Source: JAKIWV01 sp963773945
GTDB taxonomy: Archaea; Thermoplasmatota; Thermoplasmata; Lutacidiplasmatales; UBA184
Assembly (NCBI GenBank): GCA_963773945.1
Contig: CAVZDD010000005.1
Coordinates: 310,001-374,000 of the forward strand
Direction of reading: 5' to 3'
DNA length: 64,000 nt
Position numbers and translations under genes: made by a program. Every line of letters begins with the position of its first letter. Position 1 is the first letter of the stretch. Below, piece by piece: positions 37,022 to 45,689 of this stretch. Under the pieces are notes generated by a model. It saw only the letters and a program-made list of their open reading frames with translations, searched no databases and was not told the DNA's origin.

Positions 37022-38356
37022 ATGGCGAAGGAGGAAAGGAAGCCCGTGTCCAAGCTCTCGAGCCAGATCGCCGACTTCGGCGCCGCCGAGGGGGTTGTTT
37101 TCCCGCCGCTGATCCTCCAGGAGTTCCACGACCGGGTGCAGAATCTTCGGCTCGAGCCGTCGGAGCTCAAGAAGGTCGTTCACGAGGTCGCCTCGCGGTT
37201 CGGCAAGGCCCGCGTCGACCCCCACGAATCGGTGGGGATCATCGCGGCGCAGTCGATCGGCGAGCCGGGCACGCAGATGACGCTCCGAACGTTCCACTAT
37301 GCCGGCGTCGCCGAGATGAACGTGACGCTCGGCCTGCCGCGGCTCATCGAGCTCGTCGACGCGCGGCGCGTCCCATCGACCCCGATGATGACCGTCTACG
37401 TCGAGAAGAAGCACCGCGGCGACCGCGACGGGGTCCAGAAGATCGCGCTCCAGATCGAGGTCTCCACGATCCCCGACGTCGCGGCCATCGGCACCGTCGT
37501 CGAGGAACTGAAGGTCGTCGTCTCGCCGCAGCTCGGCCTGATGCAGGGCCGGGGCGTGAAGCGCGCCGACATCGAGCGCTCGCTCACGGAGAACGTCGAC
37601 ACCCGGAAGTTTCGGGTCGGCAACGGGTCCGGCTCCGGCGAGGGCCGCTCCTTCGAGATCTTCCTGGCCGAGCCGCCTGTCCCCGCGCCCGGCAAGGCGA
37701 AGAAGGAGGACCCCGACGAGGACATGCCATTCAAGAAGCTCCTGGCCGCCAGCGAGGAAGTGAAGAGCATCCGGATCAAGGGCGTCACCGGGATCAAGCG
37801 GGCCCTCATCAAGAAGGAGAAGGACGAGTACGTGATCTATACCGAGGGGTCGAACCTCGAAGACGTCCTCGAGATCGAGGGCGTCGACGGCGACCGGACC
37901 ACCACGAACTCGATCTTCGAGATCTACAAGGTCTTCGGCATCGAAGCGGCCCGGGCCGCGCTCATCCAAGAGACGTCGCGGACGCTCGGCGAGCAGGGTT
38001 TGACCGTCGATATCCGGCACCTGATGCTCGTCTCGGACGTGATGACGAACGAAGGGGACATCCGGGCCATCGGCCGCCACGGGATCTCCGGGAAGAAGAC
38101 CAGCGTGCTCGCGCGGGCCGCCTTCGAGATCACCGCCGCGCACCTGTTGCGCGCGGCGATCACGGGCGAAGCCGACGAGCTCAAGGGCGTCGCGGAGAAC
38201 ATCATCGTGGGTCAGCCGATCACGCTCGGCACGGGCGCGGTGAACCTGATCTACCGACCGACGGTGGCGCCGAAGACGCCGCCGCAGGCCGTCGAGCCGG
38301 CGCCGCCGGTCGAGGCCGCCGACGACGACGAGCCGCTCGTGCCCCAGGGGGCCTAG
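37022..38356 (+). CDS. rpoA2: DNA-directed RNA polymerase subunit A''
   Basis: C-terminal piece of the largest subunit (444 residues). It has VGIIAAQSIGEPGTQMTLRT, the bridge-helix/trigger-loop region, then FHYAGVAEMNVTLGLPRLIE and a late ARAAFEITAAHLLRAA. A charged linker at about residues 215-240 and an acidic tail are extra. The ATG sits just after the corrected A' stop. As sequenced, A' and A'' share one open frame, but this follows from the indel in rpoA1. Confidence 0.93.
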   Translation: MAKEERKPVSKLSSQIADFGAAEGVVFPPLILQEFHDRVQNLRLEPSELKKVVHEVASRFGKARVDPHESVGIIAAQSIGEPGTQMTLRTFHYAGVAEMNVTLGLPRLIELVDARRVPSTPMMTVYVEKKHRGDRDGVQKIALQIEVSTIPDVAAIGTVVEELKVVVSPQLGLMQGRGVKRADIERSLTENVDTRKFRVGNGSGSGEGRSFEIFLAEPPVPAPGKAKKEDPDEDMPFKKLLAASEEVKSIRIKGVTGIKRALIKKEKDEYVIYTEGSNLEDVLEIEGVDGDRTTTNSIFEIYKVFGIEAARAALIQETSRTLGEQGLTVDIRHLMLVSDVMTNEGDIRAIGRHGISGKKTSVLARAAFEITAAHLLRAAITGEADELKGVAENIIVGQPITLGTGAVNLIYRPTVAPKTPPQAVEPAPPVEAADDDEPLVPQGA

Positions 38357-38365
38357 GGAGGACCC

Positions 38366-38656
38366 ATGGATCTCGGACACGCACTCAAGGTGGCGCTGCA
38401 AACGGGGAAGGTGCGGATCGGCGTCAACGAGACGATCGACGCGGCGAAGGCCAAGCACGCCCGCCTCGTGATCGCGTCCACGAGCTGTCCGTACGAGCCG
38501 TTCCTGCACGAGAGCCGGTTCGAGAAGGTCCCGGTCTACCATTACCCCGGCACGAGCGTCGAGCTCGGGGCCGCTTGCGGAAAGCCATTCCCGATCAGCG
38601 CCCTCGCCATCCTCGACCCCGGCTCGTCCGCGATCCTCTCGCTCGAGACGTCGTAA
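38366..38656 (+). CDS. rpl30e: Ribosomal protein L30e
   Basis: A 96-residue L30e/L7Ae-fold protein: KVRIGVNETIDAAKAKHARL, then VYHYPGTSVELGAACGKPFP and a short C-terminus. In archaea it is a ribosomal large-subunit protein whose gene follows rpoA2. It starts 9 bases after the rpoA2 stop, in the standard order rpoA2-rpl30e-nusA. Confidence 0.94.
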   Translation: MDLGHALKVALQTGKVRIGVNETIDAAKAKHARLVIASTSCPYEPFLHESRFEKVPVYHYPGTSVELGAACGKPFPISALAILDPGSSAILSLETS

Positions 38657-38685
38657 ACGACGGAGCCGGGCCGGGAACCCTTTCG

Positions 38686-39112
38686 ATGACCGAGATCTCC
38701 TTCGACACCGAGACGCTCGGGCTCATCCGGCTGTTCGAGGAGCGGACCGGCGCGCGCGTCAAGGACTGCCTCCACGCGGAGGACAAGATCGTGTTCCTGG
38801 TCTACCCGGGCGAGATCCCGAAAGCCGTAGGCCCCGGCGGGGCGGTCGTCGACCGGCTCAAGGACCAGACGCACCGAGAGATCCAGGTGGTCGAGTACCT
38901 CCGACGACGCCGAGGTGCTGGCGCGGAACGTCTTCTTTCCGTTCGGCCCCCGGAAGGTCGAGTTCCAGCCCAAGGGGAAGGGCCGCCATGTGACCGTCAC
39001 CGTCGACCCGGCCTGGAAGGCGCGGGCCATCGGCAAGGCGGGGAAGAACCTCAAGATCGCCCGCGCGGTCCTGATGCGCCACTCCGACATCGTGTCGGTG
39101 AACGTCGCGTAG
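38686..39112 (+). CDS. nusA: NusA-like KH-domain protein (frameshifted)
   Basis: Archaeal NusA consists of two KH domains and binds RNA during transcription; 141 residues after correction. The first half (MTEISFDTETLGLIRLFEE, PGEIPKAVGPGGAVVD, HREIQVVEY) and the second (SDDAEVLARNVFFPFG, ARAIGKAGKNLKIARAVL) are in different frames. Removing one base at 38897-38900, in a TACCTCC context, joins them. The position after rpl30e is standard. Probably a sequence error. Confidence 0.92.
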
Positions 39113-39175
39113 CCCCCGCCGTCCGGCCGCGGCGACCGCGAAGGTTGAAGAGCCCCCCCCGTTCCCGACGGCGAC

Positions 39176-39955
39176 ATGTTGACCCCCGCGACGAACCGGA
39201 TCCAGGCGGTGCTGTTCGACCTCGGCGGCACCCTCGTCGACAACCGGGACTATCCGGCGTTTGAGGACATGGCCAACCGCGCCGGCATCTCGGTCGACGC
39301 CGACACGATCGCTCACTGGACGTCGGCCATGCGCGACGAGAACGACCGACAGGGAGAGACCTGGACGTTGGAGGAGTTTTGGCGCAAAGTCATCGAGGGC
39401 GCGGCCGGTGCCCCGGTGCCCGAGGCCCACTGGAAGCAGTTCTACCGCGCCGCGGAGGCCCATGAACCGCCCGCCCACCTATACTCGGATGTTCGTATGT
39501 GTCTGGATGAGCTCAAGGACAACCACCTGCGGTTGGGCGTCCTCACGAACCACATCTCGGAGCAGTCGGCCCGCCAAATTCTCGCGAAAGAGGGCGTGCT
39601 CGGGTTTTTCGAAGTTGTCGTCGCCTCCGGGACGGAGCGGGTCGCCAAACCCGACCCGCGATTCTTTCAGCGGGGGTTGGACCGGCTCAAGGTGATCGCC
39701 GGCGAGACGCTCTATGTTGGCGACAAGCCGAACACCGACGTCCGGGCCGCGGAGCGCGCGGGACTCCACGGACTCTGGCTCCACCGCGACGGGACCGGCT
39801 ACGGAGAAGACCCTCCCGAGATCACATCGCTCACCGAGGTACCGATCTGGATCACCCAGTTCGAAGTCTCGGGCCGCGGCTTCACCCAGGCGCCGCCCAA
39901 CCTCGACGGCGACCTGGGCGGCGCGCCTCAACGGCCGCGGCGTAGGATGGGTTAA
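39176..39955 (+). CDS. HAD-superfamily hydrolase
   Basis: A 259-residue haloacid dehalogenase-type phosphatase. Motif I is VLFDLGGTLVDN, motif II GVLTNHISEQS, motif III KPDPRFFQRGL (Lys) and motif IV YVGDKPNTDVRAAE. A helical cap lies between motifs I and II. Substrate unknown; relatives dephosphorylate small phosphometabolites. The stop codon overlaps the predicted rRNA promoter. The position after nusA, where many archaea have rps12, marks a break in the usual ribosomal string. Confidence 0.86.
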   Translation: MLTPATNRIQAVLFDLGGTLVDNRDYPAFEDMANRAGISVDADTIAHWTSAMRDENDRQGETWTLEEFWRKVIEGAAGAPVPEAHWKQFYRAAEAHEPPAHLYSDVRMCLDELKDNHLRLGVLTNHISEQSARQILAKEGVLGFFEVVVASGTERVAKPDPRFFQRGLDRLKVIAGETLYVGDKPNTDVRAAERAGLHGLWLHRDGTGYGEDPPEITSLTEVPIWITQFEVSGRGFTQAPPNLDGDLGGAPQRPRRRMG

Positions 39956-39959
39956 ATAA
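39952..39959 (+). promoter_or_regulatory. TATA box of the 16S rRNA transcript
   Basis: TTAAATAA flanked by GGG and TCC, overlapping the stop codon of the HAD gene. It predicts a start near 39981, leaving a leader of about 290 bases before mature 16S. Confidence 0.5.
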
Positions 39960-39980
39960 TCCCCTCGACTGGCAACGCTA

Positions 39981-40209
39981 CCCCGTGGGTCTCCGTCCGG
40001 AGACCGACGAGGCGACGCTCCCACGGCGCGCGGGGGACCCGATGATCCATGCGCTCCAGGGAACGTCACAGATGGCCCGAAGGGGCGTGGAGCCCCGAGA
40101 ACCCCTCCCTGGAAACGGGGAGTGACCTCTCGGGACCGACAAGGAAGGTAGAGAAGAGTTCGCTTAGAACACACGAGCTCGACATGTCGTCGAGTTCGCA
40201 AAGAGCAAA
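39981..40209 (+). ncRNA. Structured rRNA leader
   Basis: No gene is visible between 39956 and 40268, but the sequence is full of paired elements. GGTCTCC/GGAGACC at 39988-40005 is a tight hairpin. CCCGAGA and TCTCGGG enclose a CTCCC/GGGAG hairpin with a GGAAAC loop around 40095-40136. CGAGCTCGAC/GTCGAGTTCG at 40174-40198 is a 10-bp stem (one G-U) with loop ATGTC. It does not match SRP RNA, RNase P RNA or 5S rRNA by the motifs I know. It is most likely the transcribed leader of 16S, possibly with a role in processing or antitermination. Confidence 0.5.
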
Positions 40210-40233
40210 TTCCGCCAGTCAGAATAGATTCGG
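40210..40233 (+). other. 5' strand of the 16S processing helix
   Basis: TTC-(C)-GCCAGTC at 40210-40220 pairs with GACTGGC-GAA at 41796-41805, and TTCGG at 40229-40233 pairs with CCGAA at 41784-41788. Together they form an interrupted helix around the pre-16S, as used in archaeal rRNA maturation. Confidence 0.55.
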
Positions 40234-40268
40234 TTTCTTTGACCGTCACAATAACCCATAAAGAATGA

Positions 40269-41737
<1,469 letters not shown>

Positions 41738-41783
41738 AGAACGCCGGTCTCAGAAGAGACCCGTTCGGAGACGTGCAAAACCG

Positions 41784-41805
41784 CCGAACTGCTCGGACTG
41801 GCGAA
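41784..41805 (+). other. 3' strand of the 16S processing helix
   Basis: CCGAA at 41784-41788 and GACTGGCGAA at 41796-41805 pair with the 5' strand at 40210-40233. A small local hairpin GGTCTC-AGAA-GAGACC near 41745-41760 lies between mature 16S and this strand. Confidence 0.5.
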
Positions 41806-41860
41806 CCCTACCGTCCCTCCCTTTGGGCTATCAACCCATTCTTGAGTAGTTACCACTTTC

Positions 41861-41867
41861 TTATAAC
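41861..41867 (+). promoter_or_regulatory. TATA box of the ribB operon
   Basis: TTATAAC about 20-29 bases before the two GTG codons at 41881 and 41890. It predicts a transcript that begins almost at the start codon. Confidence 0.6.
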
Positions 41868-41880
41868 CCGGCCTCGGCTC

Positions 41881-42621
41881 GTGGCGAACGTGATCGCGGC
41901 GACCCATCCCCCGGTGGCGCTTCCCTCGAAATTGGCCCTCGCCGGCGACTGCCTGGCCCACGGCGAACCGGTGATGATCTTCGATGCGCCGGACCGGGAA
42001 GGCGAGACGGACATGGTCGTTCTCGCCGAGCACGCGACGCCCGAGCTCGTTCGCCTCCTCCGGAAGGACGCGGGCGGCCTTCTGTGTGTCGCCATTTCCG
42101 ACGAGCTGCGGCAGCGGATCGGCCTGCCGTTCCAGTCCGAGATGCTGGAGTTGTCCGAGCACAAGTTCCCCGCGCTTGCGGAACTCCGGCGCCAGGATCT
42201 CAAGTACGATGCCCGGAGCGCCTTCGGGGTCACCGTCAATCACCGCACCAACTTCACGGGCGTGCCCGACATGGACCGGGCCACGACGATCCGGGCGCTG
42301 GGCGAACTCGCTCGCGACGCCCCGGCGCTGAGCGACGTCGAGCTCACGCGTCGGTTCACCTCCGAATTCACCTCGCCCGGCCATGTACCGGTGCTCTACG
42401 CGGCGCCGGCCCTCGTGCGCGAACGAAAGGGCCATACGGAACTCGCCATCTCGCTGGCCCGGATGGCAGGGCTCTCGGAGGCGGCGGTCGTCTGCGAGAT
42501 GCTCGGGGACTCGGGAGGTCCGAGGTCCTCGGAAGCCGCGCGACGGTACGCGGAGGCCCACGGATGGGTCTTCCTCGAGGGCCGCGCGATCCATCAGGCG
42601 TGGCCCGCATGGTCCGAGTAA
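41881..42621 (+). CDS. ribB: 3,4-dihydroxy-2-butanone 4-phosphate synthase
   Basis: Makes the four-carbon precursor of lumazine from ribulose 5-phosphate. The signature DREGETDMVVLAEHATPE is near residue 37, VNHRTNFTGVPDMDRATTIR in the middle, and GHTELAISLARMAGLSEAAV in the second half. About 246 residues, typical of the archaeal single-domain enzyme. Start is GTG 41881 or 41890; upstream residues of the open frame are not protein-like. First gene of ribB-ribL-ribC-ribH. It overlaps ribL by 13 bases. Confidence 0.94.
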   Translation: MANVIAATHPPVALPSKLALAGDCLAHGEPVMIFDAPDREGETDMVVLAEHATPELVRLLRKDAGGLLCVAISDELRQRIGLPFQSEMLELSEHKFPALAELRRQDLKYDARSAFGVTVNHRTNFTGVPDMDRATTIRALGELARDAPALSDVELTRRFTSEFTSPGHVPVLYAAPALVRERKGHTELAISLARMAGLSEAAVVCEMLGDSGGPRSSEAARRYAEAHGWVFLEGRAIHQAWPAWSE

Positions 42622-43049
42622 TGGCCACCGGGGTCTTCGACCTCCTCCATCCGGGACACGTGTACTTCCTGGAAGAGGCGAAGAAGCTCGGGGACGAACT
42701 CGTCGTGGTCGTCGCCCGCGACGCCACGGCGAAGCGCCTCAAGCACGAGCCGATCGTTCCGGAGCACCTCCGGCTCCTGGTGGTCTCGGCGCTCAAGCCG
42801 GTGGACCGGGCGCTCCTCGGTTCCCCCACGGACATCTACCAGACGGTCGTCGACGTCCGGCCCGACATCATCGCGCTCGGCTACGACCAGATCTGGGACG
42901 AGCACGAGGTCGAGGCGGAAGCGGCCCGCCGGGGCGTGAAGGTCAAAGTCGTCCGACTGCCGGAGGTTCCGCACGACCATCTCGCGACGAAACGTCTTGT
43001 CGAAAAGATCGTCGAACGCGCCCGCTCTGGCGAGGAGGTCGGGCGGTGA
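42609..43049 (+). CDS. ribL: FAD synthetase (archaeal RibL)
   Basis: Nucleotidyltransferase that adds AMP to FMN to make FAD. MATGVFDLLHPGHVYFLEEA has the HxGH motif (HPGH), and LVVVVARDATAKRLKHEPI the following strand. PDIIALGYDQIWDE and the conserved late basic region complete the 146-residue domain. ATG 42609 gives the usual MVRVMATG start; ATG 42621 is possible and would share one base with the ribB stop. It overlaps ribC by four bases. Confidence 0.92.
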   Translation: MVRVMATGVFDLLHPGHVYFLEEAKKLGDELVVVVARDATAKRLKHEPIVPEHLRLLVVSALKPVDRALLGSPTDIYQTVVDVRPDIIALGYDQIWDEHEVEAEAARRGVKVKVVRLPEVPHDHLATKRLVEKIVERARSGEEVGR

Positions 43050-43519
43050 AGCGCATCGGCGTCGCCGACACGACGTTCGCCCGGGTGGACATGGCTTCCG
43101 CCGCGCTCACCGCGCTGCGGGGGGCGGGCACGGGCTTCCGGGTGTATCGTCGGACGGTCCCCGGTATCAAGGACCTCGCCGTCGCCTGCCGGCAGCTCTT
43201 CCAGGAGGACCAGGTGGACCTCTGCCTCGCTCTCGGCATGCCGGGCCCCGCCGCGCTCGACCAGAACTCGGCCTTCGTCGCGTCCCTCGGGCTTCAATTC
43301 GCGGAAGTGCTCGAAAGCAAGCCGATCGTCGAGTGTTTCGTCCACGAAGGCGAGGCCCGCGACGCGAAGGAGCTCGACCGGCTCGCCCGCCGCCGGGCCG
43401 AGGAACACGCCCTCAACGCCTACCAACTCCTGTTCCGGCCGCACGAGCTGGCCCGCCACGCGGGACAGGGCCTGCGGCAGGGATTCGCCGACGCGGGGCC
43501 GGTGCGCCCGCGACGGTAG
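43046..43519 (+). CDS. ribC: Riboflavin synthase, archaeal type
   Basis: Dismutates two lumazines to riboflavin. This is the archaeal form, related to lumazine synthase rather than to the bacterial enzyme. It begins VKRIGVADTTFARVDMAS and contains RRTVPGIKDLAVACRQL, LALGMPGPAALDQ and IVECFVHEGEARD. 157 residues, normal size. The GTG start overlaps the ribL stop (GTGA). The C-terminus is a short basic tail. Confidence 0.92.
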   Translation: MKRIGVADTTFARVDMASAALTALRGAGTGFRVYRRTVPGIKDLAVACRQLFQEDQVDLCLALGMPGPAALDQNSAFVASLGLQFAEVLESKPIVECFVHEGEARDAKELDRLARRRAEEHALNAYQLLFRPHELARHAGQGLRQGFADAGPVRPRR

Positions 43520-43561
43520 GGACAGGACCGCATCGATCCGCTTAAGGAAGGAACAAAGAAC

Positions 43562-44008
43562 ATGCCGAAGAAGGAACGCGAAGGGAACGGGATCCGGATC
43601 GCCATCGTGGGCAGCGAGTTCAACTACGACATCACGATGATGATGATGGAGCGGGCCCGGGAAGAGATCGAGTTCCTGGGCGCCGTGGTCGGTCCGGTCG
43701 TGAAGACGCCGGGCGTCTACGACATGCCGATCGCCGTCCAGGCCCTGATGGAACGCAAGGACGTCGACGCCGTCGTCACGCTGGGCGCCGTCATCGAGGG
43801 CGAGACGAACCACGACGAGGTCATCATGAACCAGGCCGCGCGGAAGCTCACGGACCTCACGGTCCAGTACGGGAAGCCGCTCGGGCTGGGGATCTCGGGG
43901 CCGGGCGAGACCCGGCTCCAGGCGCAGGACCGAATCGAGAACGCTGCGGCGGCGGTACGTTCCGTCGTGAAGATGGTACGACGCCTCCGGGAGATTCGCG
44001 GTTCCTGA
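43562..44008 (+). CDS. ribH: 6,7-dimethyl-8-ribityllumazine synthase
   Basis: Condenses the ribB product with the pyrimidine intermediate to give lumazine. 148 residues: IRIAIVGSEFNYDITMM, VKTPGVYDMPIAVQALME, TLGAVIEGETNHDEVIMN and GLGISGPGETRLQAQDR. The archaeal-type NHDE segment replaces the bacterial THFDY-like region. It follows ribC after 42 bases with AAGGAAGG upstream of the ATG. Confidence 0.93.
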   Translation: MPKKEREGNGIRIAIVGSEFNYDITMMMMERAREEIEFLGAVVGPVVKTPGVYDMPIAVQALMERKDVDAVVTLGAVIEGETNHDEVIMNQAARKLTDLTVQYGKPLGLGISGPGETRLQAQDRIENAAAAVRSVVKMVRRLREIRGS

Positions 44009-44049
44009 GGGGCCGACCGAGCTTCACGGCCTAGGGCCGGAAACGTCGA

Positions 44050-44072
44050 GGGTTGCACGGTCCAAGCAACCC
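44050..44072 (+). repeat. Inverted repeat between ribH and the 44103 gene
   Basis: GGGTTGC (44050-44056) and GCAACCC (44066-44072) form a perfect 7-bp stem with a 9-base loop. It sits 30 bases before the GTG of the membrane protein gene and 41 bases after ribH. It could be an operator, a leader hairpin or a processing site. Confidence 0.5.
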
Positions 44073-44102
44073 ATTAACGGAAGAAAACCCCATCCGGTCA
44101 GC

Positions 44103-44978
44103 GTGGACCCGACAACCCTGCAGAGACGCGGAGTCCGAACGCTGCTGCTCACCGGGGTAGGACTGAACCTACTCGGGGCCGGTTCCCTGGCTCTCACGCT
44201 TTACACCTTGGCAGGTCGTTGCAACGGCCGAATCTCATTTCTTGGCTACTGCGGCGCGCCCGCAAGCGCGTACTTGGGCTTCGCGAGTGCGGTCACGATA
44301 TGCGGGGTGCTCCCACTGGTGGGACTCGCGTACGCCCGAGTGGCCCCCGCGGCGGTCGTGAGCCAGGGCATTCTCACGTTTCTCTCGGTATGGGCGGTCG
44401 TCAACTGGGGCTTTTTCGGGCTGGGGTTCTCCGCGATCGGAGGAATGATTGGGCTCGTCGGCTCCGGGATCCTCTACCGGCGCGGAAGGCCGGGGCCGCC
44501 CGTCACGACCCTGCTCTTTGGCGCCAGTTGGGCCGGGATGGTGGCATTCTGGATGGCCTACCTGTTTTCGAATCCAATTCTCCTTCCGATGTACTACACC
44601 CCCGGCCCTTTTGGGGGTGCAACGGGGTGCCTCGCTGCCCTTGCGTACTGCGGGCCGGCGATCCAGTTGGCCGTGCTCGCCATCGGTCTGTCGGTCGAAA
44701 TGGCCCTCGTGCCCCTCTGGGTCCCACCATATTGGCCGTTCGGTTTGGTCGGAGCGATGGGCGTGCTGGCCTCCACGATTCTGGCCCCTTCCTACTTCGA
44801 CTCCCTCTGGTTCCCGGCGATTGTCGCCGCTCTCGCGTTGGGGATTGGGGCGGCCGGGTACCGAGAGTTCGTCAAGACCGGTCGGTCGATCGGACAGGCG
44901 CTGGACGGGCTGCCACCCCGCACCGGATTCGCTCCTGAGGGAAAGTCTCCGATGGCCGGACACGATCCCCGGGCTTAG
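44103..44978 (+). CDS. Multi-pass membrane protein of unknown function
   Basis: A 291-residue protein with about eight hydrophobic segments. The first is LLLTGVGLNLLGAGSLALTL, and a cysteine pair (GRCNG and LGYCG) lies in the first loop. A second pair occurs near GCLAALAYCG. No known transporter or enzyme signature is seen. It ends in a 30-residue hydrophilic tail. Start is GTG 44103. The last four bases overlap the convergent radB stop. Confidence 0.7.
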   Translation: MDPTTLQRRGVRTLLLTGVGLNLLGAGSLALTLYTLAGRCNGRISFLGYCGAPASAYLGFASAVTICGVLPLVGLAYARVAPAAVVSQGILTFLSVWAVVNWGFFGLGFSAIGGMIGLVGSGILYRRGRPGPPVTTLLFGASWAGMVAFWMAYLFSNPILLPMYYTPGPFGGATGCLAALAYCGPAIQLAVLAIGLSVEMALVPLWVPPYWPFGLVGAMGVLASTILAPSYFDSLWFPAIVAALALGIGAAGYREFVKTGRSIGQALDGLPPRTGFAPEGKSPMAGHDPRA

Positions 44979-45649
44979 ACCAACCCACGCTCCGAGATCC
45001 GGAAATCGATCGACCCTTCGGGCCGGGACCGATGTTTCATCAGGACGGCCCGGCGCCGATCACCTTCCAGTCGGTCGAAGCGAAGAATCGTTTTCGCGGC
45101 GTGATTCAGGAAGGCGCCGCCGACGGGCTCGAGCGTGCCTTCGCCGACCTTCCGCCAGACCTGGTTCGTGACGAGGACGGGGACCGGGACCTGGAGCGCC
45201 GCGGAGACGAGCTGGGCCAGTTCGAGCCCAAGCTCCCTTCGAGCCGTCTCCTCCTCCTTCCCGCCGAGCTCAAGGCGGTAGTGCATGGTCATCGAATCGA
45301 CGACGATGAGGCCGACGGGACGAGTGGCATCGCGCGCCATTCGCGTAGCGGTATCCACCGCCCGGCTCTGTTCCGGCAGGTTGGCCGGCGAAGAGATGAG
45401 TAGGTGCTCGAGCAGCTGGGGGAGTTTCCCGCTCGCCATCGCCTCCAGTTTGTCGACGGAGAGTCCCTCCGTGTCGATGTAGACCACCCAGCGCGCGTCG
45501 AGGGCGACGCGTGCCGCCACCTGGAGGCAGAGGATGGTCTTACCGGTCCCTCCCTCGCCGTAGACCTCGGTGACCGAGTCGGCGTCGAGACCTCCCCCCA
45601 GCAAGTCGTCGAGAGACGGAAGGCCCGTCGGGAGGCGATCGGATGGCAT
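44975..45649 (-). CDS. radB: DNA repair and recombination protein RadB
   Basis: Archaeal RadA paralogue (224 residues) with only the RecA core. Walker A is VYGEGGTGKTILCLQVA, Walker B GLIVVDSMTMHYRLEL, and VLVTNQVWRK the L2-proximal segment. It lacks the helix-hairpin-helix domain of RadA, as RadB does. It modulates recombination with RadA and Holliday junction enzymes in other archaea. ATG at 45649. Confidence 0.93.
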   Translation of the reverse strand: MPSDRLPTGLPSLDDLLGGGLDADSVTEVYGEGGTGKTILCLQVAARVALDARWVVYIDTEGLSVDKLEAMASGKLPQLLEHLLISSPANLPEQSRAVDTATRMARDATRPVGLIVVDSMTMHYRLELGGKEEETARRELGLELAQLVSAALQVPVPVLVTNQVWRKVGEGTLEPVGGAFLNHAAKTILRFDRLEGDRRRAVLMKHRSRPEGSIDFRISERGLV

Positions 45650-45689
45650 GGGGCGGTCGGACAGGCCGACGGCCGCTTAAGCCGGCGGG

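Noticed and set aside
34229..38356. Natural fusion of RNA polymerase A' and A''
   Set aside because: The alternative frame supplies a better A' C-terminus and a stop directly before the A'' ATG.
34139..38542. A 1467-codon open frame on the minus strand antisense to rpoA1/rpoA2
   Set aside because: It mirrors the sense genes and has the low-complexity composition of a high-GC antisense frame; the plus strand encodes well-known conserved subunits.
39988..40005. GGTCTCC hairpin as a transcription terminator of the HAD gene
   Set aside because: No T-rich run follows; it lies just after the predicted rRNA start, so a leader element is more likely.
39981..40209. SRP RNA, RNase P RNA or 5S rRNA in the gap before 16S
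   Set aside because: The diagnostic motifs of these RNAs (helix 8 of SRP, the GAGGAAAGUCC region of RNase P, the CCxxxCCGAAC loop of 5S) were not found.
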